Below, one piece after another: positions 8,189 to 16,332 of a stretch of DNA of 53,320 nucleotides. Under the pieces are notes generated by a model. That model made no database searches. It was not told the DNA's origin and saw only the letters and a program-made list of their open reading frames with translations. Source of the stretch: Sporotomaculum syntrophicum (GTDB lineage: Bacteria; Bacillota; Desulfotomaculia; Desulfotomaculales; Desulfallaceae); contig NZ_LSRS01000002.1 in assembly GCF_009932395.1 (NCBI RefSeq), positions 475,350 through 528,669 of the forward strand, in the 5' to 3' direction. How positions within the stretch are numbered: the stretch's first letter is position 1; every line of letters begins with the position of its first letter. The translations under genes and the position numbers were made by a program.

Positions 8189-8830
8189 GTGAGCAGCTTG
8201 CGTATACTGGTTGTAGATGATCAGGAACTGATTAGGGAAAGCCTGTCCATAGTTTTAAATATGGAAGAAGATATTGAGGTTATCGGTATGGCTGAAAACG
8301 GACGCGTTGCTGTAGAGCTATGTGAGCGGCAGCAGCCTGACGTCGTTCTGATGGATATTCACATGCCGGAAATGGATGGCATTGTAGCCACGCGTTTGAT
8401 TAAAAACAACTGGCCTCAGATACGTGTGATTATTCTTACCACCTTTCAGGAGTTGGATTATGTTGTTGATGCGTTGGATATCGGGGCTGAAGGCTATTTG
8501 CTTAAAGCAATTCACCCTAAAGACCTGGCAACAGGCATCCGGCTGGTGAACCGGGGCGGAACGCTGATTTCTCCTAATATGGCCAGGATGATGGCCAGCC
8601 AGTTAAAACAAAACGAGCCCAAAAGCTTAAATCACGGGTTAAGTGAGCGTGAGCAGCAGGTATTGGAGTGCTTGGCCCAGGGTCTGAGCAACCGTGAAAC
8701 TGCGGAGAAGCTCTTTCTGTCTGAAGGTACGGTTAAAAACTATATTTCCAGTATCTACAGCAAACTAGATGTCCGGGACCGACTGCAGGCGGTAAAAAAA
8801 GCCAGGGATGAAGGTATTGTACGCAATTAA
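8189..8830 (+). CDS. response regulator, NarL/LuxR family
   Basis: 213 residues. The receiver domain has the acidic pair D10/D11 and phosphoacceptor D56 in VVLMDIHMP, with Lys in YLLKA at about residue 108. The C-terminal LuxR-type helix-turn-helix covers about residues 147-205 (LSEREQQVLECLAQGLSNRETA). The GTG start at 8189 has GGGAGG seven bases upstream and begins 4 bases after the kinase stop, so translation is coupled. As the cognate partner of the DesK-type kinase it is expected to bind a palindromic site, possibly the array at 6711-6822 upstream of its own operon. Confidence 0.95.
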   Translation: MSSLRILVVDDQELIRESLSIVLNMEEDIEVIGMAENGRVAVELCERQQPDVVLMDIHMPEMDGIVATRLIKNNWPQIRVIILTTFQELDYVVDALDIGAEGYLLKAIHPKDLATGIRLVNRGGTLISPNMARMMASQLKQNEPKSLNHGLSEREQQVLECLAQGLSNRETAEKLFLSEGTVKNYISSIYSKLDVRDRLQAVKKARDEGIVRN

Positions 8831-8862
8831 AAAAAGTAAATTTTACTGGGTGATAAGAACAA

Positions 8863-9627
8863 ATGAAAAAAAATAAAATGTCAAAACCCATTCTTATCGG
8901 ATTAGTTAGTATTATATCAGTAGCAGTTATTCAGTATTTACCTGCTTTGATCTTAAAATCCCCCGGTATGCAGGAGATAGCAGGGCAGTATGTAATTGTA
9001 TACTATCAGAAAGGTGACGAAAAAGGAGCACATGAAGTTTTTGATTTGTTGGAATCTACTGCAAAAGAGATAAGAAAAAAATTAAATTATACAGAAGCTG
9101 CCAAAACGAAGATGTATATATATAAAAAGCAATCAACTTTTCAAATGAAAAAAGCAGGTCTTGTTACGTTATTATTTGCGCCGGAATGGTATGTTGGAGA
9201 TAATAAAGGTGATATAGCCTTAATGGTTTCACCATATGCAAAAGTATCAGGACATAATCATGATAGTATTTTGTCGGCTGCACCACATGAGATGACGCAT
9301 ACCATTAATTACCTTATAAACCCTGAACTTTCATACTGGATTGATAATGGTGTTGCAGGATATCTATCAGATCAAAAGCCACAAGAAAACTTTATTGAGA
9401 AAAATAATGTTCCTTCTTTTGAAGATATTTGTTTAGAAAATGAAATAAAGTTTGGAAAAATTGGCGGGTATGAATATTCATACTTGTATATTGAGTACCT
9501 TGATAAAACGTATGGCTGGGACAAAGTGGCAAGTATTGTTAAAGGAATATCCTACCAAGAAGTATTTAATAAATCAGAAAAAGAAATTTATGATGAATGG
9601 GTCAGGTCATACTGGTATTTGTCCTAG
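8863..9627 (+). CDS. membrane-anchored HExxH protein, peptidase MA-like
   Basis: A 254-residue protein with an N-terminal hydrophobic anchor (about residues 10-31) and a probable extracytoplasmic domain. It has the zinc-peptidase motif HEMTH at 142-146 inside SAAPHEMTHTINYL. In MA-family peptidases a later E-G-x-A-x-Y segment supplies the third ligand; here it reads IDNGVAGYLS, with Asn where the Glu is expected. The enzyme may therefore be inactive or use another ligand. It follows the two-component genes by 32 bases on the same strand and could be part of their operon. Composition is clearly more AT-rich than the preceding genes, hinting at separate acquisition. Confidence 0.7.
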   Translation: MKKNKMSKPILIGLVSIISVAVIQYLPALILKSPGMQEIAGQYVIVYYQKGDEKGAHEVFDLLESTAKEIRKKLNYTEAAKTKMYIYKKQSTFQMKKAGLVTLLFAPEWYVGDNKGDIALMVSPYAKVSGHNHDSILSAAPHEMTHTINYLINPELSYWIDNGVAGYLSDQKPQENFIEKNNVPSFEDICLENEIKFGKIGGYEYSYLYIEYLDKTYGWDKVASIVKGISYQEVFNKSEKEIYDEWVRSYWYLS

Positions 9628-9809
9628 CATTGACCCTAATAATATAACTAATCAAGGACGTTAATCGATATAACCCAAAGATATAAAAGGCAAGCCTCTA
9701 ACTGTGCATACATCGACAAGTGGTCCGCCTCCACCATAATTTGTCCGAAAACCCGCTATTTTTGTGATATGCTCCCCGTCAAGTAGACAACTAAAAAACA
9801 AAAGATTTT

Positions 9810-9834
9810 CTGCCCGATTCGTCGGGCAGTTTTT
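9810..9834 (+). terminator. hairpin with T run in IS debris
   Basis: CTGCCCGA (9810-9817) pairs with TCGGGCAG (9822-9829) over a TTCG loop and is followed by TTTTT. On the plus strand it could end transcription from the HExxH gene; it may have come with the IS remnant. Confidence 0.7.
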
Positions 9835-9839
9835 ATGCT

Positions 9840-10260
9840 GCTATTTTTGTCTGATAGTACTTGGACGGTGTTAATACCCCAAGCCTGCGCTGAACACGCT
9901 TATTACATAGTAATCCATGTAGTCGTTTATCGCTGCAATTAATTCCTCTTTTGTTTGAACTTTCTACCATAATACATTTCTCTCTTCATAACTCCCCAGA
10001 AGCCTTCCATCAGTGCATTATCTATGCAGTGAGCTACTCTGGACATACATTTCTCCGCTATTCTGAAGGCGTCTGCAAATCCAGTGCTTGGTGAGGACGG
10101 CGATAATTATAAAAGTTCAGTTAGCCGGCAATTCTTTGTCTGGCTTCTCGGGGATTGGTGTACAATCTTGGGTCCATTATACTGGCTATTAGCTGTAGAC
10201 CGTCTCCTCTTGCGTGCCATTTCCTTAAACTAAGCGTTAGCTTATTATATAAGAATAATC
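9840..10260 (-). mobile_element. two degenerate transposase remnants
   Basis: Read on the minus strand, about 10031-9840 gives ALMEGFWGVMKREMYYGRKF, then in a second frame EELIAAINDYMDYY, then in a third NKRVQRRLGVLTPSKYYQT. These are consecutive parts of an IS3 OrfB C-terminus broken by frameshifts. Upstream of it, about 10130-10070 gives LNFYNYRRPHQALDLQTPSE, the end of another integrase-core transposase, also stopped early. The two scraps belong to different elements inserted one beside the other and then decayed. Neither is functional. Confidence 0.8.
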
Positions 10261-10391
10261 TTGTGGGGGACGGTTATATTAATGGTGGTAGAAAATGAAA
10301 TTGAGGTACAATTAAGCGGGTTGCTTAGTGGAGCTCGGAAAAGCTGGTCAAGAAACATTTCGTATTCTTCAGAAAAAACAAGGTGAAAGAC

Positions 10392-11381
10392 ATGAAAATA
10401 TCAACAATCATTAATAAAACGCCGGATATAGGAAAATCGGCGGTGGCAAAGCAGCATAAATTAACGATAGCTGAGGCGGCAAATTTATGGAACAAACTGT
10501 TGGCTAGATATGATTTAATAGAAAGCATTTTGATATTTATGAACTACGTTAAAGATAAGGATTTGCGAAATGAAGCGCAAATCCTTCTAAAAAAAATTAG
10601 TCAGCAGACACAACAATTGGAAAAGGTGATGGCTGAATATTCGGTTCCGTTAACGCCACGGCCCCCTTCAGAAATTAAGATCTTGGAGGACATAGCATCA
10701 ATCACGGATAGATATATCTTCAGCAGGATATTTAACGACATTAAACGGTTCCTGCCGGTCGATATGGTTGCCTTTATACAAAGTACGTCTTCACAAATGA
10801 GGAATTTTTTTAAAAAGTTTTTACTGGAAGAAATGGATATATACAATGGCCTTCAAGATCTCGGCCTGAAAAAAAACTGGTTGCAAGCTCAACCTGAGTA
10901 CAAAGGTAATAAAAGCGGTGGGCAGGAAAACCCTACCATCATTGAAGCAGCCCAGATGTGGGTTAAATTGTCCGCCAGGTATGATACGGCCGAATTTACC
11001 AATCATATGAAAAATATTGCCACAGACCCCGATTTAAGGGCCGCTATTAGCATTGGCCAAGATACACTCAAGAAACAAAGCTCGGAGCTGGAAAAGATGA
11101 TGCAAAAATACGCAGTGCCCTTGCCCGGAAAGCCTCCCGAAGCGGAAATTACAGCCCAGACTAGCGATGCAGTATCGGACAGGTATATCTACAGGCAAAT
11201 TTTCAGGGGTATCCAATCCTTTTTGCCGATACATATGATTGCTTTTCAAGAAAGCATCAACCCTGCAGTGCAGAAAAAGTTTAAGGACCTGCTAACCGAG
11301 GAGATAGATATCTATGATAAATTCATTTCCTATGGAATATTAAAAGGCTGGGTGTTTAAGCCACCCTCCTTCAAGGGATAG
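10392..11381 (+). CDS. tandem DUF3231 protein
   Basis: 329 residues from ATG 10392, which has AGGTG seven bases upstream; the longer GTG at 10383 lies inside that site. The protein is an internal duplication: each half of about 165 residues begins with (I)EAAxxWxKLxARYD and ends DIYxxxxxxGxxKxW. Repeated landmarks are EKVMAEYSVPLTPRPP/EKMMQKYAVPLPGKPP and DRYIFSRIF/DRYIYRQIF. DUF3231 is known from sporulating Firmicutes, is mostly alpha-helical and ferritin-like in length, and is related to spore-coat-associated CotF-like proteins. Function is unknown. It stands alone between IS debris and a repeat. Confidence 0.8.
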   Translation: MKISTIINKTPDIGKSAVAKQHKLTIAEAANLWNKLLARYDLIESILIFMNYVKDKDLRNEAQILLKKISQQTQQLEKVMAEYSVPLTPRPPSEIKILEDIASITDRYIFSRIFNDIKRFLPVDMVAFIQSTSSQMRNFFKKFLLEEMDIYNGLQDLGLKKNWLQAQPEYKGNKSGGQENPTIIEAAQMWVKLSARYDTAEFTNHMKNIATDPDLRAAISIGQDTLKKQSSELEKMMQKYAVPLPGKPPEAEITAQTSDAVSDRYIYRQIFRGIQSFLPIHMIAFQESINPAVQKKFKDLLTEEIDIYDKFISYGILKGWVFKPPSFKG

Positions 11382-11834
11382 TCACGACGGCGTAAAAAGT
11401 TAACAGTAAGAACGGCTTTATGCCGGGTAACTATACAAGTTTTTCTCGGCAGTGGAGAAATATAAACACGAAAAGGTATGATGTTACCGGCACTTAAGAT
11501 TGCTGCATGGTTCGCCAAGCCGTTAATCGCTGGCAGCGGGCTTTTATTATAGCAGGTGTTTTCAACGGGTAGACATCCATGCCGCGAGCGGCACCATCAG
11601 AGGGATGAAAATACAGGAACTTTATGTCATTCCGAGCGCAGCGAAGAATCTTTAAATCTATCGCCAACGCAAGATCCTTCGCTAGCGCTCAGGATGACAG
11701 TTCGAAACACGGGGACTGCCGGTTGAGGAGTGATTATCCTTAAACGGCGGTTTTTCTATAATTGACAATATGCGGAGCAGTAGTACAATATTGATAACAA
11801 TGTTGTTAATAAGGATGATAAGGAGGTGTTTGCT
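11382..11834. other. intergenic stretch with palindromic repeat
   Basis: About 450 bases without a credible gene. Besides the inverted repeat at 11625-11699 it shows nothing coding. AGGAGG at 11821-11826 belongs to the next gene. Confidence 0.6.
11625..11699. repeat. dispersed palindromic repeat (TGTCATTCC...GGATGACA)
   Basis: Left arm 11625-11651 and right arm 11672-11699 are inverted copies: TGTCATTCCGAGCG... matched by ...CGCTCAGGATGACA, with GAAGAATCT/AGATCCTTC inside. Elements with these ends and with the phrase GCGAAGAATCT are widespread as REP-like intergenic repeats in many bacteria. It would fold into a long stem in RNA. Only one copy is seen here. Confidence 0.75.
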
Positions 11835-12074
11835 ATGGTTGATGTTAATCAATTACTGGACGAAGCTATAAAAGAAACTGATAACCTTCAAGAAAACGAG
11901 ATATTTCTGATCAGGGATCTGTTTAAGGGTTATGTCTGGAATAGAATCCCGGTAAAAGACAGGCTGCTTCTTGGAACGTTATTTTTAAACCAAGTAAATA
12001 GAACTGGTGGAAATATTCAGGCTATAGAGAAGACATCTTCGAATCAGCAGAGATATGAAAAAATATGCAAGTAA
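11835..12074 (+). CDS. small DUF1413-like protein
   Basis: 79 residues from ATG 11835, with AGGAGG at 11821-11826 at ideal distance; the frame is open further up to a GTG overlapping that site. The central part EIFLIRDLFKGYVWNRIPVKDRLLLGTLFLNQV fits the DUF1413 pattern of a short 'xFxLxDLFxGxxWxxI...R..LGxxF' domain found in small bacterial proteins of unknown role. It precedes the glycosyltransferase by 114 bases on the same strand. Family assignment is by pattern and is moderate. Confidence 0.65.
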   Translation: MVDVNQLLDEAIKETDNLQENEIFLIRDLFKGYVWNRIPVKDRLLLGTLFLNQVNRTGGNIQAIEKTSSNQQRYEKICK

Positions 12075-12188
12075 ATTTTAAATAAAAAGTGAATTCGTAG
12101 CGGTTTGTTTCTAATAGTCATATAAAACGTTTAGTGATACTTACTCTTTTTTGAATGTTTTTAATAATGATTGGGGAGGTCGATAATA

Positions 12189-13577
12189 TTGAATAAAAAC
12201 ATTCAATTAGGAATAGGTTTTGCGACTGGACGTAAGAGTTTCCGAAAGGTTCTAAAGACTTATGTTTTCAACTGGCGGGAATGTGGTTTGTCTGAAAGAA
12301 AAGATATCGGTCTAAACCTTCTAGTTGCTTATGATTTGAAGTATTCAAATACTAAACCGGAAGATTATAAAGAAATAAAAAAAGAAGTGCTTGATTTAAT
12401 AGATAATGTCTATTTTATTGGTAAAGATGAGATGAAGGCGGAAGTTCAGCATCTTGTAAACAAAAATGTTATCAATAATAACGAAACTTGGATTTTTGGA
12501 AGTGGATATGCGGCTCAGCGTAATTCTATTCTGTATACAGCGATAAAAAACAACATAGATTATCTTATTTTCTTGGATGATGACGAATATCCACTGGCAG
12601 TAACCAGGACACGCCCGAATGTTGTATGGAGTGGTCAGCATGTTATAAGAACTCACTTGCGCTATATCAGACAGGCTGATATCACTCATGGCTACCATTG
12701 TGGGTATGTATCCCCCATTCCTTATGTGGAATTTAATAGTGTTTTGACCGAGAATGATTTTGCTATGTTTATAGAGGCTATAAGCAACGATATAATTAAT
12801 TGGGATTCAATACGAATGATAATGAATAATGGCGGTATTACTTATGCTGATACGCAGGTGCTTACCAGTGAGGCAGTAAAGGAGGTTAAGGAAGTAAATC
12901 ATTGTAAATTTATTTCCGGAGGGAACCTCTGTATTAACCTGACTGATCCCCTTAGAGTCAAGCCCTTCTATAATCCGCCTGGTGCACGAGGTGAAGATAC
13001 TTTTTTAAGTGCCTGCCTGGGCGAACACAAGGTGATGCGAGTACCGTGTTATACATTCCATGACGGATTTTTTACCTATAATCATTTGCTTGATGGAGTA
13101 TTACCTATCAGCCTTCGATGCGTTGAAGCAGATTCAGAGCAATTTATTACTCGCTTCTATAATGCTTGTATTGGCTGGATTCGGTATAAACCACTTCTGC
13201 TATATATAACACAACGAAATGTCTACGAAGACAAAATCGAACTGATGAGACAACAGCTAAGCGAAACATTGCCTAAAATATGTAATTATTTTAATAGAAA
13301 TGAATTTATGAACATAGCGATAGAATTAGATAAATATCACCGTAACGTTAAAAAACATTACATGGAATTTCTTGAGATACAACGTATTTGGGCCAAAATA
13401 TGTAATTATCTATACTCTAATAATGGACGAGCTTCTAAATTGTTGAAAACGGAAAATATTGCGGAATATATGACCAGAGATTTTCATCGTAAAAAAACAG
13501 TAAGAAGTCAATATACGAAAATTAGGGGCCGATATAACTATTCTGATAAGGTGAAACACGTAACTACTATGAAGTAG
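12189..13577 (+). CDS. glycosyltransferase, GT-A type
   Basis: 462 residues from TTG 12189, chosen because GGGGAGGT at 12173-12180 lies eight bases upstream. A GT-A nucleotide-sugar binding strand ends in the metal-binding triad FLDDDEYP (Asp130-132). Later motifs are SGGNLCINL, RGEDTFLSACL and a histidine in FHDGFFTY, as expected for an acceptor/catalytic region of large GT-A enzymes. The C-terminal 130 residues are helical and basic. No membrane segments are seen, so it works in the cytoplasm. Sugar donor and acceptor are unknown. It is followed by its own terminator. Neighbours give no cell-wall cluster. Confidence 0.75.
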   Translation: MNKNIQLGIGFATGRKSFRKVLKTYVFNWRECGLSERKDIGLNLLVAYDLKYSNTKPEDYKEIKKEVLDLIDNVYFIGKDEMKAEVQHLVNKNVINNNETWIFGSGYAAQRNSILYTAIKNNIDYLIFLDDDEYPLAVTRTRPNVVWSGQHVIRTHLRYIRQADITHGYHCGYVSPIPYVEFNSVLTENDFAMFIEAISNDIINWDSIRMIMNNGGITYADTQVLTSEAVKEVKEVNHCKFISGGNLCINLTDPLRVKPFYNPPGARGEDTFLSACLGEHKVMRVPCYTFHDGFFTYNHLLDGVLPISLRCVEADSEQFITRFYNACIGWIRYKPLLLYITQRNVYEDKIELMRQQLSETLPKICNYFNRNEFMNIAIELDKYHRNVKKHYMEFLEIQRIWAKICNYLYSNNGRASKLLKTENIAEYMTRDFHRKKTVRSQYTKIRGRYNYSDKVKHVTTMK

Positions 13578-13613
13578 ACTCAGGTTGCCTTTATCATAGA
13601 TAACGGTACTAGA

Positions 13614-13642
13614 GCGAGTGTCTGACAACTCGCCTTTTTTTT
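13614..13642 (+). terminator. intrinsic terminator after glycosyltransferase
   Basis: GCGAGT (13614-13619) pairs with ACTCGC (13628-13633) over an eight-base loop, followed by CTTTTTTTT. Confidence 0.85.
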
Positions 13643-13801
13643 GGCCAAATAATATGTTAACGTATTATGCGTACTTTCTCCAAATCTATTAGGGGGCTAT
13701 ATAGTAATTTCCTCTCCCCGGCGGAGCAAGCCTTAAAGTGACATACATAGTTAAGTGTTCTTTAATATGGATATAATATGGATATAGAATTTGAGTCTAT
13801 C

Positions 13802-16150
13802 TCAAATTCTATCCAATCGCATAATTTGTTCTACTATCAAAGCAGCACTATAGGTTGCAGCTTTTTTAACCAGTGGGGTTACACTGCCATAAATAACGAC
13901 GGGAAAAGTCCACTCCAGCATGGCTAAAAGATAGGGAATAATATCTGTTTCAAAGATTACTACCGTTTTGGCATATTTTCTTATCTGGCAGATCATATGA
14001 TAAACCTTAACAACCTCGGGGTCATTTCCACGGTAGACGAATGGCGGCATTTCATCTAATGAATTTACCTGCGCCAGGGCCCGCTCGAATTCCAAGAAAG
14101 ATATCAAATCTTCATTGTTTCCCAGCCGGGTCATCTCAAATTTAAAAATAGGTTCCAAACGGGCGAAATCAGATACTATGTTTCTCGGCCCGGTATCGGA
14201 GAAATCAATAATATAAACATTGTCGCGTTCGTCCAGCAGGATATTTTGCATATTTAAATCCCCATGATTGATACCCGTATACCAAAGGCGGGATGCGGAT
14301 TGCCGGGCAGGATATTCTTTTTGTAAAAAATTATAGGGATTAGGAAGAACCACACCTAATTCGGGACAATCAATCATGTCTTGGTGAGCCGATATTCCCA
14401 ATTCTTTTTCCGCTTCTTCAAGTATCATTGGAAATCGCACCAAAGGATTATGCTCCTGATAAGGCTTAATCATTTCCCAGCAGGGTTGACCGTACCAGGG
14501 TTTGAGGATATGAGTAAATATTTCATCAAAAAGCGGTATTAATTCCCCCACCGGCTTTTCTTGAAAGCGATTAGTCAGCCAGCAAAGATTGCTATCCGGT
14601 CCGCTGATACCCAAAAAGTTATATCTCATCCCAGTGGTATCACCGCACGTGGTTTGTCCCATAATGGTTGTGGAATTGTTAAGAATATAACCGTGCACAT
14701 ATTTTTGATGGTTTTCAATTTCTTTTTCGATCAAGGAGGTTGGTCCTATCTTTAAAACTGTAGGCAACATGCGTCGATTAGCATTATCATAAGCTGTTAC
14801 GCGAAATGGTTTACCAAGACTAAATCCTCCGTGTAATGGTTCTAGAACTACTCGTCTGGCATCAGAATAAAGGCGACGGGTAATAATTCCCCATTCCTCC
14901 GGGAAAGCAATCCCATCCCCTACTTCAATCTGCAGTTGTTTCTCCTCCCCGGAGCGGATTTGTCCGGGTATAAAGAACCAAACCCTCCCTTCAGTAAGAG
15001 TCATATTTTTATCGGCTATGCACACATCTTGCATTAATTCCAGATCCGAGCAATACTTTAAGACCTCCCCAGGCTCCTGAATATTTTGCCAATCAATGAT
15101 ATTGGCAAAAACAAGAACATTTCCCCAGAAGAATTCTTCTCCCGGCTTTATACCCTGCTGAGCCATTAGCGGTGCCAAATACTCATCTGTTTTCCAAGCT
15201 GCACTTGCTGCCATACCAATAAGCAATATGGTTTTGTTGCCTGAAACTTCCCGGTTATGTAAATGGTTGTTTTTCAAATCTTCACGGTTTTGATAATAGC
15301 TCCCGTTTACCGTCTGCGTTCGGCCAACTATTACCATACCCAGGAGATCTTTATTCTGATGTGGTTTTTCCTGTAATTTCTCAATTATCAGTTTATGTAT
15401 ATCTTGTAAATTAACCGGTGCACCTGGCGGAATATCCAATCTTCCCCACGGCTGTCCACTAAAACTTGCTGCAGCAGCTATATACGTTTCTGCCTCCCGA
15501 GGGTCATTTACTACCATAAAATCCGGTTGATTATAACCATCTGCAGGCATTACTCCGATCATTCTTTCCAGAGCTAAAAATGGCCCTAATCCTTCAAAAG
15601 CGTCCACGCGGTCAAAACCTAAACCTCCTATGCCAAAAGCCACACCAAGATCTTCCAGACTGGCTGGAAGAAGATTAATGCTATCTAAATTATTCCGTGA
15701 GGGCTTTTTTAACGGATTCCAGATATCGAGACAGCTTTCTTTAGCTGATAGTATTTGCCAGGTACATACTCTTCCCAGAGCCGCAAAACTGTTAGGTCTT
15801 TCTGATAAAAGCCTCATATTTATTTGTTTCATGGCTTCGGCCATACCTTCAGCCTGTCCAAATAGCTGAAGTACGCCGGTAGTCTGTAACACTGATTTAA
15901 CGTCACGGGTTAATCCCATTAGTATTAATCTTCCGTCAAGTTTTGCTAACTTCTTGCCGCATTTAATCAGGGACCGAATTCCGGCGCTGGATAAGTAGGT
16001 AACATTTGTGAAATCTATAATCCATTGATTTTCGTTTTTTATACCTTCCTTTAATTTTTGCTCAAAAAGTTGGGCTCCCAGCCCATCAAACCGCCCCTGT
16101 AAACAAATCTGAAGGATACCTTCCTCAATGAAGATAGAAACTTCAAGCAT
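13802..16150 (-). CDS. STAS-kinase-like fusion protein
   Basis: 782 residues when started at the ATG at 16150 (GGAGGAG just upstream); the frame is open 10 codons further. Residues 1-105 are a STAS domain with FDG and the phosphorylatable-type serine pair in VTYLSSAGIRSL. The middle, about residues 160-420, is of no family I recognise. From about residue 450 there is a kinase-like fold: glycine-rich HGGFSLGKPF, lysine in TVLKIGP, glutamate in EKEIENH, catalytic loop HGDLNMQN (H629) and metal site IIDFSD, as in APH/choline kinases and the TCAD9-type kinase-like domain. The key residues are all present. It is divergent from a SpoIIE phosphatase and STAS pair, so it probably acts in the same partner-switching pathway. 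Confidence 0.75.
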   Translation of the reverse strand: MLEVSIFIEEGILQICLQGRFDGLGAQLFEQKLKEGIKNENQWIIDFTNVTYLSSAGIRSLIKCGKKLAKLDGRLILMGLTRDVKSVLQTTGVLQLFGQAEGMAEAMKQINMRLLSERPNSFAALGRVCTWQILSAKESCLDIWNPLKKPSRNNLDSINLLPASLEDLGVAFGIGGLGFDRVDAFEGLGPFLALERMIGVMPADGYNQPDFMVVNDPREAETYIAAAASFSGQPWGRLDIPPGAPVNLQDIHKLIIEKLQEKPHQNKDLLGMVIVGRTQTVNGSYYQNREDLKNNHLHNREVSGNKTILLIGMAASAAWKTDEYLAPLMAQQGIKPGEEFFWGNVLVFANIIDWQNIQEPGEVLKYCSDLELMQDVCIADKNMTLTEGRVWFFIPGQIRSGEEKQLQIEVGDGIAFPEEWGIITRRLYSDARRVVLEPLHGGFSLGKPFRVTAYDNANRRMLPTVLKIGPTSLIEKEIENHQKYVHGYILNNSTTIMGQTTCGDTTGMRYNFLGISGPDSNLCWLTNRFQEKPVGELIPLFDEIFTHILKPWYGQPCWEMIKPYQEHNPLVRFPMILEEAEKELGISAHQDMIDCPELGVVLPNPYNFLQKEYPARQSASRLWYTGINHGDLNMQNILLDERDNVYIIDFSDTGPRNIVSDFARLEPIFKFEMTRLGNNEDLISFLEFERALAQVNSLDEMPPFVYRGNDPEVVKVYHMICQIRKYAKTVVIFETDIIPYLLAMLEWTFPVVIYGSVTPLVKKAATYSAALIVEQIMRLDRI

Positions 16151-16332
16151 ATTGAATACTCCTCCCCATGATAAAACCATATAAGTAGGGTAATGTTTCT
16201 GCTAAAGGTTATTAAATAATATTCTACAAAAAGCACGGATAACCTTGCAATTGCTAAAAACCGGCAGGATATTTTGATTATTTGTTGAAATTTCATCTAT
16301 ATCTTTTTATAGCAAGAAGGAAGGCGGCATAA

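Larger units (their letters stand above)
9665..10391. other. gene-poor stretch with IS debris
   Basis: About 730 bases with no intact gene. It holds two decayed minus-strand transposase scraps (about 9840-10260), an intrinsic hairpin (9810-9834) and, at its end, a short 34-codon frame (10282-10386) that I do not trust. Confidence 0.75.

Noticed and set aside
10282-10386. A 34-codon ORF before the DUF3231 gene
   Set aside because: GGGGGACGG precedes it, but the product has no likeness to anything known and lies in IS debris.
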